A stretch of 64,000 nucleotides of DNA from an uncultured Bacteroidota bacterium (GCA_903819975.1 CAIJFI010000001.1:62001-126000), one strand, 5' to 3'. Shown: positions 1-9,613, counted from the first letter of the stretch. Notes: generated from the sequence alone by a model not told the origin. Translations and numbers: made by a program.

Positions 1-1
1 G

Positions 2-946
2 TTCATTTATACCTTATTGGGGATTAGTGCTAAAAGTCATTTAGGAGAAGCACTAAATTTTTTCGTGTTTGACACGATTAAGATTTTTATTTTACTTTTT
101 TTGGTTACCATATTTATGGGTGTTATTAACGCCTATTTCCCTGTTGAAAAAATTCGAAACTTTTTAAGCCGCAACAAAATGTATGGTTTAGAATACGTTT
201 TTGCTTCCTTTTTTGGTGTCGTCACTCCTTTCTGTTCTTGTTCCTCAGTGCCTTTGTTTATTGGGTTTGTAAAGGGGGGCATCCCATTAGGAATTACTTT
301 TAGTTATTTAATTACTGCGCCTTTAGTGAATGAAGTTGCGATTGCCATTTTTATTGGCGCCTTTGGTTTAAAAGTAACGGCCATTTATGTTGCTACAGGC
401 ATCTTATTAGGAATTATAGGAGGCTTTGTATTAGGAAAGATGAAATTAGAAAAACAACTTTCAACTTGGGTACAAAACATTTTAAATAGTGCTGTTATTG
501 AAGAAAGTTTGCAAGCCGAACATATCGGTTTAAAAGATAAAATGCCTACTATTATTAAAGAAGCATTGCAAATTGTTAAAGGCGTTTCATTGTATATTGT
601 AATTGGTATCGCAGTGGGTGGCGCTATGCATGGATTTTTACCTACTGGATTTTTTCAACACTACATTAGTAAAGATCAATGGTATGCCGTTCCCTTAGCT
701 GTTATCATGGGCGTGCCCATGTATAGTAATGCCGCGGGTGTTATACCTGTTGTGCAAGTTTTGGTTGCCAAGGGTGTTCCATTAGGCACCGCTATTGCAT
801 TTATGATGGGTGTAATTGGCTTATCGTTACCCGAAGCCATGTTGCTTAAAAAAGTAATGAGCTGGAAACTAATTGCCATTTATTTTGGCACCATTAGCTT
901 CTTTATGATTTTATCTGGGTATTTGTTTAATATACTTTTGAATTAG
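2..946 (+). CDS. ArsP/YraQ-type permease (5' end outside window)
   Basis: This is an integral membrane permease of the ArsP_1/DUF318 type, also annotated as the SO_0444-like efflux family. It is hydrophobic throughout, with about eight membrane segments. The family hallmark TPFCSCSSVPLF sits near residue 75, and a second copy of the fold follows near MGVPMYSNAAGVIP. The frame stays open to the window edge with coding-like sequence (FIYTLLGIS), so the TTG at position 17 is probably internal and the start lies upstream. Relatives export metals or organoarsenicals, but the substrate cannot be read from sequence. The paired cysteines suggest thiophilic metal handling, which is inference. The next gene is a Tat-exported DsrE-like protein 65 bp downstream. 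Confidence 0.8.
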   Translation, partial: FIYTLLGISAKSHLGEALNFFVFDTIKIFILLFLVTIFMGVINAYFPVEKIRNFLSRNKMYGLEYVFASFFGVVTPFCSCSSVPLFIGFVKGGIPLGITFSYLITAPLVNEVAIAIFIGAFGLKVTAIYVATGILLGIIGGFVLGKMKLEKQLSTWVQNILNSAVIEESLQAEHIGLKDKMPTIIKEALQIVKGVSLYIVIGIAVGGAMHGFLPTGFFQHYISKDQWYAVPLAVIMGVPMYSNAAGVIPVVQVLVAKGVPLGTAIAFMMGVIGLSLPEAMLLKKVMSWKLIAIYFGTISFFMILSGYLFNILLN

Positions 947-1011
947 ATTCTATTATCAATTGCAATCATATGCCTAATTGTTATCTTTAGTAAGATCAAA
1001 TATTTAAATAT

Positions 1012-1689
1012 ATGAGTGAACAAAATGGAAAGACCCGACGAAATTTTATAAATGCAATGGCTATGGGTATTACCGCAAGTAGTCTTTCGCTTTTAACCAA
1101 TCCCTTGTATGCAAATGATGAAAGATTTGTGCCTTTGCAATTAGATAATGCTGCTGGTTGGTTTAATAAAATAAAAGGAAAACATAGAATTGTTTATGAC
1201 GGAGCCAACCCTAATAAAGGTTTGCCAATAATTTGGAATTGGGCTTACTATGCTAGCAACAATCAAACAGGAAGTACTGATAACAACATTACTGCTATGA
1301 GCGTGTTAAGGCATGGTGGAATTGCACTTGCTTTGGACTCATTTTTATGGGAAAAATATCAACTTGGAAACATGTTTGGGGTCATAGATTCAGCGACTCA
1401 AAAACCAAGTATTCGAAACTTGTATTATGAACCACAAAATGGCGATTTTCCACTGCCAGAAATTAATGGAATCAAAAAATTGCAAGAACGAGGCGCATTA
1501 TTTTGTGTTTGTGACTTAGCCATTAAAAAAATGACGCACGATATTGCAGCAAAAAAAGGACTAGACCCGGCATTGGTTTACACAGATTGGATAAGCCATA
1601 TTTTACCAGACATTCAATTGGTCCCCTCAGGTGTTTGGGCATTAGGTATTGCCCAAGAACATGGATGCGGCTACATATACGCTGGCTAG
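1012..1689 (+). CDS. Tat-exported DsrE-like protein
   Basis: This 225-residue protein has a twin-arginine signal (KTRRNFINAM, residues 7-16) followed by a hydrophobic stretch ending near residue 34, so the folded protein probably acts in the periplasm. The C-terminal part, ending LVPSGVWALGIAQEHGCGYIY, matches the end of DsrE/DsrF-like domains, where a Val-Pro-Ser/Ala-Gly segment precedes a final strand. DsrE-family proteins carry sulfur or sit beside sulfur metabolism. Cysteines occur in the FCVCD pair and near the C-terminus, giving possible sulfur- or metal-binding thiols. It lies between the permease and a sulfide:quinone oxidoreductase gene, which fits a sulfur role. The exact function is unknown. 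Confidence 0.7.
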   Translation: MSEQNGKTRRNFINAMAMGITASSLSLLTNPLYANDERFVPLQLDNAAGWFNKIKGKHRIVYDGANPNKGLPIIWNWAYYASNNQTGSTDNNITAMSVLRHGGIALALDSFLWEKYQLGNMFGVIDSATQKPSIRNLYYEPQNGDFPLPEINGIKKLQERGALFCVCDLAIKKMTHDIAAKKGLDPALVYTDWISHILPDIQLVPSGVWALGIAQEHGCGYIYAG

Positions 1690-1911
1690 TTAATTAGGAA
1701 TGCCCTTTAATTACAATCTTCATTATTTTATAATTCAATATAAAAAAACGAATTAATTGAAAAAAGATAGACCTCCTTAAGAATAATGTAAAATTATTTG
1801 GAGTAGGTGGATAAAACTGTTCTGAATATTTAGTTATAATAAGTCTGTTTTCCATAATGTTGTTTTTATTCAATAATTAATTCCATTTTATTTGTCCTTA
1901 GTACGTAAAAT
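1690..1911. other. Intergenic region, nothing recognised
   Basis: This 222-bp AT-rich spacer separates the convergent DsrE-like and sulfide:quinone oxidoreductase genes. I see no ORF, RNA gene or strong terminator hairpin in it. Confidence 0.5.
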
Positions 1912-3375
1912 TTATTCTGGTATCATCCACCAAAAAGGCAATCCTTTAGCTTTATATAAGAACATATAGTGCATTAACCATTTTAACCAATGTCCTGCTA
2001 ATCCTGGCTCACCCATTGTTGTTTTAATGTCTCTTCCCCAATCAGGGAATTTTTCCCAATCAGGCACCACTGGGCTCACTGTCATTGTAGCTGCAGTCCC
2101 TTTACTCATACCATAACCTGCAGAAACAATACATGCTGCACCCATACGGCCCATTGAAGCTTTATGTATCATAGTGGCATTGCCAGTCTTGATCCAGTGT
2201 ATAATATTGTCGGCTGTTACCTTGCCCATAATGCCAGAAGGCATACCCGTTCTTGGCGCAGATGCAAATATGGGCGTTCCATTTTTACTAGTCATAGGTT
2301 TTGAAATTGAATGCGGAGGTGCAAATGCAATACCCGGTGCAAAAATATTTGGATAACTAGGATTTTGATAAGTTTCAGGCCAATCTTTTATAGACCATTG
2401 TTCAAATGGCTTAGGTGTATAATCGGCATCTACTCTCATTAATCCACTTGGTGCAAATAATTTTTCAGATATATCATTTCCAGCTTTATCGTATCCTTTA
2501 AATCCATGTCCTGCAAATCCAGGTATCAACATGGCAAAATCATAAGCTTGTTCTAAGTATTCTCCATCTAGATTTTCGTAGTAAATCTTGTGATCATCTA
2601 ATTTTTTCACACCTGCTCTTTTTATCCAGGTAATATTTCTTTCAACAAAGTAAGATTCTGCAAATAACTTGGTATTAGATATGAATCCACCTTTTGGTAT
2701 AAAGGCACCACCCATTCCAAAATCACCCAATTCGTATTCATTGGTGATCCATATAACTTCGGCTTGTTTCTCTAAGCCTCTTTTTTTAATTTCAAAATCT
2801 ACATTCAAAATGTATTCAAACGCTGCACCCTGGCAGGTTGCAGTAGGGTGGCCTGTTCCAATTACAAAAATTTGTTTTTCGCCATTTTTCATTTTATCTA
2901 GCTTTTCTTGGAATAATTCCCAAGCATGACTAGCATGTCCGAATGTGCAAACCGAAGCGATATTGCCATTGCCCGGTAATAATCCTTCTGTTGCTTCAAA
3001 ATTTAATTTTGGTCCAGTAGCATTAATTAAATAATCATAAGCTACTTTTCTTTTTACCCCTTTATGTTCTTCATTGGTGTATTCAACTTCTACAAAACCA
3101 GTTTTGATTTGATCATCTCCTTCTGGGTAAAAACTTTGCGCCTTTGCCTGTATAAATTCAATCCCCCATTTTTTATAAAGAGGCCTTAAATCAAATTTGA
3201 TTTGTTCGGGAGTCATTCTGCCAACACCTACCCAAATATTGGATGGAATCCATTGGTATGTTGGAGTTGGAGAAATCACGGTGATTTTGTGATTATTTTT
3301 GTTAAGCCCTTTTTGAAGGTATGCAGCGGCTGTATGACCAGCAACGCCAGCACCTAAGATTACTATGTTTGACAT
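1912..3375 (-). CDS. sqr: Sulfide:quinone oxidoreductase-like flavoprotein
   Basis: A 487-residue FAD-dependent oxidoreductase predicted to oxidise sulfide and pass electrons to quinone at the membrane. The N-terminus has the dinucleotide-binding motif GAGVAGHTAA (residues 8-17). I count exactly three cysteines (C143, C181, C415), which fits the three redox-active cysteines of many SQRs, though the subtype cannot be fixed by eye. The C-terminal stretch is rich in Trp, Phe and Leu, ending FWWMIPE, and resembles a monotopic membrane anchor. I chose the ATG at 3375 because the FAD motif starts immediately after it. The frame extends to 3414, but those 13 residues look non-coding. The gene is divergent from the RND operon, with two shared palindromes between them. 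A related non-SQR flavoprotein is the main alternative. Confidence 0.82.
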   Translation of the reverse strand: MSNIVILGAGVAGHTAAAYLQKGLNKNNHKITVISPTPTYQWIPSNIWVGVGRMTPEQIKFDLRPLYKKWGIEFIQAKAQSFYPEGDDQIKTGFVEVEYTNEEHKGVKRKVAYDYLINATGPKLNFEATEGLLPGNGNIASVCTFGHASHAWELFQEKLDKMKNGEKQIFVIGTGHPTATCQGAAFEYILNVDFEIKKRGLEKQAEVIWITNEYELGDFGMGGAFIPKGGFISNTKLFAESYFVERNITWIKRAGVKKLDDHKIYYENLDGEYLEQAYDFAMLIPGFAGHGFKGYDKAGNDISEKLFAPSGLMRVDADYTPKPFEQWSIKDWPETYQNPSYPNIFAPGIAFAPPHSISKPMTSKNGTPIFASAPRTGMPSGIMGKVTADNIIHWIKTGNATMIHKASMGRMGAACIVSAGYGMSKGTAATMTVSPVVPDWEKFPDWGRDIKTTMGEPGLAGHWLKWLMHYMFLYKAKGLPFWWMIPE

Positions 3376-3395
3376 ATGCCTTGTTTTAGTAAATC

Positions 3396-3403
3396 TAAAC
3401 TTA
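3396..3403 (-). promoter_or_regulatory. Possible -7 element for the SQR gene
   Basis: On the minus strand this reads TAAGTTTA, one base from the Bacteroidota -7 consensus TAnnTTTG. It lies about 20 bp upstream of the chosen SQR start. The palindrome at 3420-3433 would sit near -35, where an activator or repressor could contact polymerase. Confidence 0.35.
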
Positions 3404-3419
3404 ACTAAAACCATCCTGA

Positions 3420-3433
3420 GTGATATATGTCAC
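3420..3433. promoter_or_regulatory. Palindromic operator, SQR-proximal copy
   Basis: The sequence GTGATATATGTCAC has the GTGA-N6-TCAC symmetry of Crp/Fnr-family sites. It lies 45 bp upstream of the SQR start in the divergent SQR/RND promoter region. A second copy (3488-3501) differs by one base, and a related palindrome lies upstream of the hydrogenase genes at 18804. No Crp/Fnr gene is in this window, so the regulator is unidentified. Confidence 0.6.
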
Positions 3434-3487
3434 AGACAAAAATTATTTATTAAAAATTGGTATGTTAAATCACAACTAATTGATTGA

Positions 3488-3501
3488 GTGATAAATGTCA
3501 C
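3488..3501. promoter_or_regulatory. Palindromic operator, RND-proximal copy
   Basis: The sequence GTGATAAATGTCAC differs by one base from the copy at 3420-3433, and the two centres are 68 bp apart. It is centred about 40 bp before the likely transcription start set by the -7 element at 3524, the usual place for a class II Crp/Fnr activator. No TTG -33 element is seen at the proper distance, which fits activator dependence. Confidence 0.6.
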
Positions 3502-3523
3502 CTATATCCCTGTTTACTAAAGA

Positions 3524-3531
3524 TACATTTG
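3524..3531 (+). promoter_or_regulatory. -7 promoter element for the RND operon
   Basis: TACATTTG matches the Bacteroidota -7 consensus TAnnTTTG and lies 16 bp before the ATG of the TolC-like gene. The leader would be short. Confidence 0.5.
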
Positions 3532-3547
3532 CATACTTTATAAAATT

Positions 3548-4882
3548 ATGCAGATGAAATTTGAAAAATTGAACAACATTAAAATTTCGACACTTGCCTT
3601 GTTGTTTATTTTGAACGCAACAACAACAAATGCGCAAGTAATTACTAAGTCTTTGTCTTTGGAGGATGCGATACAAGCAGCCTTGCAAAATAACAAGCAA
3701 GTTGTGATTGCAAAAACCGACGAGGCCATTGCAAAATCTAACTTTAACCAAACTGAAGCTATTTGGCTACCAAATGTGAACTTATCTCACACTGCTTATA
3801 GTACCAATAATCCTTTAAATGTATTTGGATTTAAGTTGCAACAAGCAGGTGTACAGCAAGCGGATTTTAATCCGGCTTTATTAAACAATCCCAATAATTA
3901 TAGTAATTACAATACACAAGTGGCATTGCAACAGCCTATTATAAATGTAGATGCCTTATACATGCGCAAAGCAGCTAAGGCTCAAATTGGTATGTATGCA
4001 GCTCAATCCCAAAGAACTACCGAAGCCATTAAAATGCAAGTAGTGCAAACTTATCTGTATTTAGAGTTTACCTATCAATATGAGAAAGTAACAGTAGAAG
4101 GGTTAAAAACAATTCAATCTATTTATAAATTCACAAAGGACAGATTTGATCAAGGCATGATGCAAAAATCAGACTTGTTAAATGTAGAGGTACAAGTACA
4201 AGCTGCTCAATTACAGCATAGCCAAGCAAAATCACAAATTGATAATATTTCAGACCAGTTAAGTGTATTAATGGGGGCTCCAAAAGGAGTAGCCTATACA
4301 ACACAATCTTACACTTTAGGTACACAGGCTGATGTGTCTGATTCGGTTTCCTCAGGAAGATCCGACATACGCGCTTTAAATGCTGCAGTAAATAGTTACG
4401 ATATGGCTATAAAGAGCACACAAATGGGTTGGATGCCAAGACTGAATGGCTTTGCGAATTATAATATTAATGACAAGTCAATTGCCATTGATGGTGCGAA
4501 ATCATATATAGCTGGTGTTCAATTATCATGGGATATCTTCAAAGGAAATCAAGTGAATCGTAAAGTTGCTACACAGAAATTAGAAAAAACAAAAGTACAA
4601 GCGCAATTAAATAGTCAATTAGAAACAGGATCAGCAGAAATTAGAAAAACAAAAAGAGCTGTTGTAGACGCTAATTATAAGATTCAACAACAAACTACTT
4701 CAGTTCAACAATCCGAAGAAGCATTGAGAATTTTGCAAAATAGGTATGAGCAAGGTTTAATTAGTACGAATGATATATTGGTGGCGCAAACACAATTGTC
4801 TCAACAAAAACTATTGTTAGCACAAGCACAACTAGAACAAAAAACAGCTATCAATTACCTTGAATTTCTAACAACGAAATAG
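3548..4882 (+). CDS. TolC-family outer membrane efflux channel
   Basis: The 444-residue outer-membrane factor of a tripartite efflux pump. A signal peptide ends near NAQ at residues 28-30. Two outer-membrane-efflux repeats follow, rich in Gln and Ala and with the heptad pattern of the long periplasmic helices (for example the first repeat from SLEDAIQAALQNN and the second around RILQNRYEQGLISTNDILVAQTQLSQQ). It heads an operon with the adaptor 41 bp downstream and the RND pump after it. A second ATG two codons in (MKFEK) could be used instead. The exported substrate is unknown, but sharing a divergent promoter region with an SQR hints at sulfur or metal stress. Confidence 0.9.
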   Translation: MQMKFEKLNNIKISTLALLFILNATTTNAQVITKSLSLEDAIQAALQNNKQVVIAKTDEAIAKSNFNQTEAIWLPNVNLSHTAYSTNNPLNVFGFKLQQAGVQQADFNPALLNNPNNYSNYNTQVALQQPIINVDALYMRKAAKAQIGMYAAQSQRTTEAIKMQVVQTYLYLEFTYQYEKVTVEGLKTIQSIYKFTKDRFDQGMMQKSDLLNVEVQVQAAQLQHSQAKSQIDNISDQLSVLMGAPKGVAYTTQSYTLGTQADVSDSVSSGRSDIRALNAAVNSYDMAIKSTQMGWMPRLNGFANYNINDKSIAIDGAKSYIAGVQLSWDIFKGNQVNRKVATQKLEKTKVQAQLNSQLETGSAEIRKTKRAVVDANYKIQQQTTSVQQSEEALRILQNRYEQGLISTNDILVAQTQLSQQKLLLAQAQLEQKTAINYLEFLTTK

Positions 4883-4923
4883 TACAACATAAAAAATATA
4901 AAACAATTATAAAAATATACACG

Positions 4924-6024
4924 ATGAATTATAAAAAATTATTCTTTATTCCTGCAATCGCTTCTTCAGTATTGTTATTGAATGCATGTTCTAGTGGAGA
5001 ATCAAATAAAGCCGTAGACAATGAAAAGCCAATTTCCGTAACAACTTCTGCAAACACAAATGGTGCTTCTGCAATTGGCTTTACAGTTACTGGACAAATT
5101 GAAGCGGCACATTCAACCAATGTGGCTACTAGAATAATGGGCTATATCACTAAAATTTATGTAAAGGCTGGTGATAGAGTAAATGCTGGACAATTGCTGT
5201 TTACAGTTAATAGCAATGATATCCAAGCTAAACAATCTCAAGTAGATGCTATGTTAAAGCAAGCGGAAGCTGCTTTTCATGTGGCTCAAAAAGATTTTGA
5301 TCGTTATACTGCATTGTACAAACAAAATAGTGCATCTGCAAAAGAGTTAGAACAAATTACTATGCAATATCAGTCTGCAAAAGCTGGTGTCGAAGCTGCA
5401 AAAGGAATGCAACATGAAGTTAAGTCCCAATTAACTTATGCAAATGTAGTTGCTCCTTTTGGCGGAGTGGTAACACAAAAATTAGCAGACGAAGGAAGCT
5501 TGGCTAATCCAGGCATGCCTATTGTAACAATCGAGCAAGGCGGAAGCTTACAAGTAACTGCAATGGTACCTGAAACTGAGATTGCTTCATTAAAAGTAGG
5601 TGATGTGGCTAATGTAAACGTAGATGCAGCAAACAAGCAGTTTCAATCAAAATTGATTCAAATAAATCCTTCTTCACAATTTACAGGAGGGCAATATATT
5701 ATAAAGTTGAACATACCGTCAAGCGATGCAAACAAATTAATGGCGGGCATGTATGCGCAAATTAAAATTCAAACAAAGGGAACAAGCGTAAAAGCAGATA
5801 CAAGTAATACGGTGATGATACCTACAACTGCATTGATTTATAGAGATCAATTAGTGGGTGTATATACCATAAGTGCTCAAAATACAGCAATGCTAAGATG
5901 GTTGAGAGTTGGTAAAACCGAAGGCGATAAGGTAGAAGTATTATCGGGGTTAGCTAAAAACGAAGCGTATATCATTAAGGCAGAAGGTAATTTATACAAT
6001 GGCGCTAAAGTGAGTGTCAAGTAA
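4924..6024 (+). CDS. RND efflux periplasmic adaptor lipoprotein
   Basis: A 366-residue membrane-fusion protein that links the RND pump to the TolC-like channel. The N-terminus is a lipoprotein signal (VLLLNACSS) with C22 as the lipidated cysteine. A split lipoyl/barrel-sandwich domain appears as GYITKIYVKAGDRVNAGQLL and, after the hairpin, VVAPFGGVVTQKLADEGS. Between them lies an alpha-helical hairpin rich in Gln, Ala and Lys (about residues 100-165). Beta-barrel and membrane-proximal domains follow. It lies between the channel and pump genes with short gaps, clearly in one operon. Confidence 0.92.
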   Translation: MNYKKLFFIPAIASSVLLLNACSSGESNKAVDNEKPISVTTSANTNGASAIGFTVTGQIEAAHSTNVATRIMGYITKIYVKAGDRVNAGQLLFTVNSNDIQAKQSQVDAMLKQAEAAFHVAQKDFDRYTALYKQNSASAKELEQITMQYQSAKAGVEAAKGMQHEVKSQLTYANVVAPFGGVVTQKLADEGSLANPGMPIVTIEQGGSLQVTAMVPETEIASLKVGDVANVNVDAANKQFQSKLIQINPSSQFTGGQYIIKLNIPSSDANKLMAGMYAQIKIQTKGTSVKADTSNTVMIPTTALIYRDQLVGVYTISAQNTAMLRWLRVGKTEGDKVEVLSGLAKNEAYIIKAEGNLYNGAKVSVK

Positions 6025-6055
6025 TTAATTCAGTTGAGTTATAAAAATTAAATGA

Positions 6056-9000
6056 ATGGAAAAAGGTTTATCGGGTAATATAGCAAAAGGATTTTTGCAA
6101 TCCAAACTAACCATCTTATTGATGGTCGCGTTCTTACTGATTGGTGGTTACAGTACTATGTTAATGCCAAGAGAAGAAGAACCACAAATTAAAGTGCCAA
6201 TGGCGGATATTTTTTTAGGGTATCCTGGCGCTTCTCCAAAAGACGTAGAAACGAAGGTAGCTGCTCCAATGGAAAAAATCATCTCTAACATTAAAGGTGT
6301 GGAATACGTTTACTCCACATCAATGAAAGGACAAGTAATGTTAATTGTGCAGTTTTATGTGGGAGAGGATGTAGAAAAATCGATGGTGAAATTATATAGT
6401 GAATTATTAAAGAACATGGACAAGATGCCACAGGGTACTACCATGCCTTTGATTAAGACAAGAGCTATTGATGATGTACCTGTTTTGTCATTTACATTAT
6501 GGGGCGAAAATTATGACGACAATCGATTAAAATTATTAGGCCAAGAAGTTGCTAATGAGGTTAAGAAAATTCCCAATGTTTCAGATATTAATATATTAGG
6601 CGGAAGAAGCAAGGAGGTGAAAGTGGTTTTAGACAAAACTAAAATGGCTTCTAGTCATGTAGATTTCTTGTCAATTACAAAAGCAATACAAGCAAGCAAT
6701 ACCGAAATGGCAAGTGGATCAATCTTGCATAATGACACAAGTATTTCAGTACAGACAGGCAACTTTTTAACTTCCGCAGAGGATGTCGCGGGCTTAGTTG
6801 TAGGAATGAACGCAGGGATGCCTGTATATTTAAAACAAGTTGCAAAAGTGGAGGAAGCTCCTGCAACAAGTACTCAATATGTTTTCTTTGGCTATGGAAA
6901 GGCGGATACACTTGGCACAAAGTATAAAGGCACTTACCCGGCAGTCACTTTTGCCATTGCAAAAAAGCAAGGAGCAGATGCAATGAAATTGTCTGAGGAA
7001 ATCTTACATAAAATAGAGTCACTTAAAAAAGATTTAATTCCTACAGAGGTACAAGTTTCTACAACAAGAAACTATGGTGAATCTGCAGCAGATAAAGTTG
7101 GAGAATTATTGTTTCACTTATTTATTGCCATTGTGGTAGTTACATTATTTGTGATGCTTGCGATGGGATGGAGAGGTGGATTGGTTGTATTTTTATCGGT
7201 ACCAGTGACTTTTGCATTAACACTGTTCGCATATTATGCATTAAACTATACATTAAATAGAATCACTTTATTTGCGTTGGTGTTTATTACAGGTATAGTA
7301 GTGGATGACTCTATTATTATTGCCGAAAACATGCACAGGCATTTTAAAATGCGAAAATTACCACCATTGCAAGCGGCTATCTATGCTATTAATGAAGTGG
7401 GCAATCCTACAATTTTAGCAACATTCACAGTAGTTGCAGCGGTATTGCCAATGGCGTTTGTGTCTGGCTTAATGGGGCCTTATATGAGTCCAATGCCAAT
7501 TGGTGCTTCTATTGCTATGTTGCTTTCATTAATTGTAGCATTAACATTAACGCCTTATTTAGGGTATATCTTTTTAAGAGAAAAAGAGAAGCATGGAGTA
7601 GCGCACAATGATCATCATGGTGAAAAATTAGAAGACTCCCGTATTTACAAAATTTACAAAGCAGTTATCCAACCTATGTTAGAAGAGCGCTGGAAGCGTT
7701 GGGCATTTGTAATGGGAACAGTGTTGGTTTTATTGGCTTCGATGGTATTGTTTTATACTAAATCGGTAGCTGTAAAAATGTTACCATTTGATAATAAAAA
7801 CGAATTCCAGGTAGTAATTGACATGCCGGAAGGAACTACTTTAGAAAAGACACAAGCAGTTGCATCTGATATTGCAGCATATGTTGGCAAACAACCAATG
7901 GTTAATAATTATCAAGCTTATATTGGAACATCTGGTCCTATTAGTTTTAATGGATTAGTAAGACACTATGATTTAAGGCGTGGCGAAAACGTGGCTGACA
8001 TACAAGTAAACTTAGTAGACAAAACCAAGCGTAGTATTCAGAGTCATGATATTGCAAAAGGAATGCGTGCGGAAATCATAAAGATTGGAGCCAGGTATAA
8101 TGCCAATGTTAAAATTGTAGAATTACCGCCAGGACCTCCAGTATTATCTACTTTGGTTGCTGAAATTTATGGCCCAAATTATGATCAACAAATAGCAATA
8201 GGTAAGCAAGTGAAAAATTTATTTGCTAAAACGGAAGACGTGGTGGATGCCGATTGGATGGTAGAAGATGACGAGATGGAGTATAAGATTTTAGTAGATA
8301 AAGAAAAGGCAATGAAGTATGGCGTAGTTACTGCTCAAGTTTCTGCCTTAGTAAATGGTGCTTTGTCTGGCATGGTTGCCGGGAATATTAGTCAACCTAA
8401 TGCGTACAGTCAAATCCCGGTTCGCCTACAATTGAAAGACGCCGACAAAACTAGTATTGAGGATGTATTGTCTTTAAATGTAGTAGGAATGCAAGGTAAC
8501 ATGGTGCCTTTAAGAGATATCGTAAGCGTACAGTCTGCAATAAAAGACAAAAGCATCTATCGAAAAAATCAAAAAGAAGTTGTCTTTGTAATGGCTGATA
8601 TGGCCGGAAAGCTAGAAAGTCCTTTTTATGCAATTACAAAAATGTCCGATAGTTTAAAAAATATTAAAATGCCAGCTGGTTATATTTTAAATGAAGAATA
8701 TAGCAAACAACCAACTGACTTAGACAAGTATTCTTTAAAATGGGATGGTGAGTGGCAAATTACATTAGAGGTGTTTAGAGATTTAGGCATTGCATTCTTA
8801 GTAGTAATATTAATTATTTACATGCTAATTGTAGCTTGGTTTCAAGACTTCACCGTGCCATTGATTATGTTAGCAGCAATTCCATTGTCATTAATAGGAA
8901 TATTAGTTGGTCACTGGATCATGGGCGCTTATTTTACAGCAACTTCCATGATTGGTTTTATTGCACTAGCAGGTGTGATGGTCAGAAACTCCATTTTATT

Positions 9001-9256
9001 AATTGACTTTGTTAATATTAGATTAGACGAAGGGGTGCCTTTAAAACAAGCAATTATTGAAGCTGGCGCGGTAAGGACTACTCCAATTTTATTAACGGCA
9101 GGTGCAGTTGCTTTGGGTGCAGTAATTATTTTATTTGATCCAGTATTCCAAGGTTTAGCAATTTCTTTAATGGGCGGAACGGTTACTTCAACTTTCTTAA
9201 CCTTGATTGTAGTTCCATTATTATATTTTAAAATGATGAGAAATAAAAAAAACTAA
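6056..9256 (+). CDS. RND efflux transporter permease
   Basis: A 1066-residue inner-membrane proton-driven pump of the AcrB/CusA superfamily, full length, with the usual duplicated layout of an N-terminal membrane helix, a large periplasmic loop and a helix bundle in each half. The proton-relay pair is visible in TM4 as VVDDS, with D417 and D418. The porter-domain start (MLMPREEEPQIKVP) resembles multidrug/HAE pumps more than classical CusA pumps, so a heavy-metal role should not be assumed. An ATG at 6052 is out of frame and the start at 6056 gives MEKGLSGNIA. A PII-like gene follows 27 bp downstream. Confidence 0.93.
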   Translation: MEKGLSGNIAKGFLQSKLTILLMVAFLLIGGYSTMLMPREEEPQIKVPMADIFLGYPGASPKDVETKVAAPMEKIISNIKGVEYVYSTSMKGQVMLIVQFYVGEDVEKSMVKLYSELLKNMDKMPQGTTMPLIKTRAIDDVPVLSFTLWGENYDDNRLKLLGQEVANEVKKIPNVSDINILGGRSKEVKVVLDKTKMASSHVDFLSITKAIQASNTEMASGSILHNDTSISVQTGNFLTSAEDVAGLVVGMNAGMPVYLKQVAKVEEAPATSTQYVFFGYGKADTLGTKYKGTYPAVTFAIAKKQGADAMKLSEEILHKIESLKKDLIPTEVQVSTTRNYGESAADKVGELLFHLFIAIVVVTLFVMLAMGWRGGLVVFLSVPVTFALTLFAYYALNYTLNRITLFALVFITGIVVDDSIIIAENMHRHFKMRKLPPLQAAIYAINEVGNPTILATFTVVAAVLPMAFVSGLMGPYMSPMPIGASIAMLLSLIVALTLTPYLGYIFLREKEKHGVAHNDHHGEKLEDSRIYKIYKAVIQPMLEERWKRWAFVMGTVLVLLASMVLFYTKSVAVKMLPFDNKNEFQVVIDMPEGTTLEKTQAVASDIAAYVGKQPMVNNYQAYIGTSGPISFNGLVRHYDLRRGENVADIQVNLVDKTKRSIQSHDIAKGMRAEIIKIGARYNANVKIVELPPGPPVLSTLVAEIYGPNYDQQIAIGKQVKNLFAKTEDVVDADWMVEDDEMEYKILVDKEKAMKYGVVTAQVSALVNGALSGMVAGNISQPNAYSQIPVRLQLKDADKTSIEDVLSLNVVGMQGNMVPLRDIVSVQSAIKDKSIYRKNQKEVVFVMADMAGKLESPFYAITKMSDSLKNIKMPAGYILNEEYSKQPTDLDKYSLKWDGEWQITLEVFRDLGIAFLVVILIIYMLIVAWFQDFTVPLIMLAAIPLSLIGILVGHWIMGAYFTATSMIGFIALAGVMVRNSILLIDFVNIRLDEGVPLKQAIIEAGAVRTTPILLTAGAVALGAVIILFDPVFQGLAISLMGGTVTSTFLTLIVVPLLYFKMMRNKKN

Positions 9257-9283
9257 ATTATTAAAAAAATTAAAATTCATTTT

Positions 9284-9595
9284 ATGAAATTATTAATTGT
9301 AGCAGCTATCAAAGAGGATACAGACAAAGTAAGTACAATACTTAAAAAAGCTGCTATCCCTGTGTTTAGTGTAACCGATACTATGGGCATAAAAAATGCG
9401 ATTGACACAGACTTACTTACAGACTGGTTTAGCAGGGGTGTGGGAAAATTTGATTCTGTCTTTATCTTTTGCTTTACAACAGAAGAACACACAGAAGCGG
9501 CTTTAAAAGAAATTGAAATTTATAATAAACAACAAGCAAGTAATTTTCCAATAAGGGCGTTTGTATTGGCTGTGGAAAAATCTTTATATAATTAA
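9284..9595 (+). CDS. PG0541-like PII-fold transporter-associated protein
   Basis: A small cytosolic protein of 103 residues that resembles the PG0541 family of PII-like proteins found beside RND pumps in Bacteroidota. It has the alternating short beta-alpha-beta pattern of the PII fold: MKLLIVAAIKEDTDKVSTIL, then VFSVTDTMGI, then FDSVFIFCFTTEEHTEAALKEI and a final strand PIRAFVLAVEKS. The uridylylation-loop motif of classical GlnB is absent. It is the fourth gene of the efflux operon, so a regulatory or sensing role on the pump is plausible. The ligand is unknown. The family call rests on pattern memory rather than a search. Confidence 0.72.
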   Translation: MKLLIVAAIKEDTDKVSTILKKAAIPVFSVTDTMGIKNAIDTDLLTDWFSRGVGKFDSVFIFCFTTEEHTEAALKEIEIYNKQQASNFPIRAFVLAVEKSLYN

Positions 9596-9613
9596 AATCA
9601 AATATAACTCAAC

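Noticed and set aside
2-946. Linking the edge permease with the arsC/arsM genes as one arsenic operon
   Set aside because: They are about 54 kb apart and the permease family also moves other substrates.
3476-3751. Minus-strand frames overlapping the start of the TolC-like gene
   Set aside because: They are antisense to a strong TolC coding region and its signal peptide, contain the operator at 3488, and match no family.
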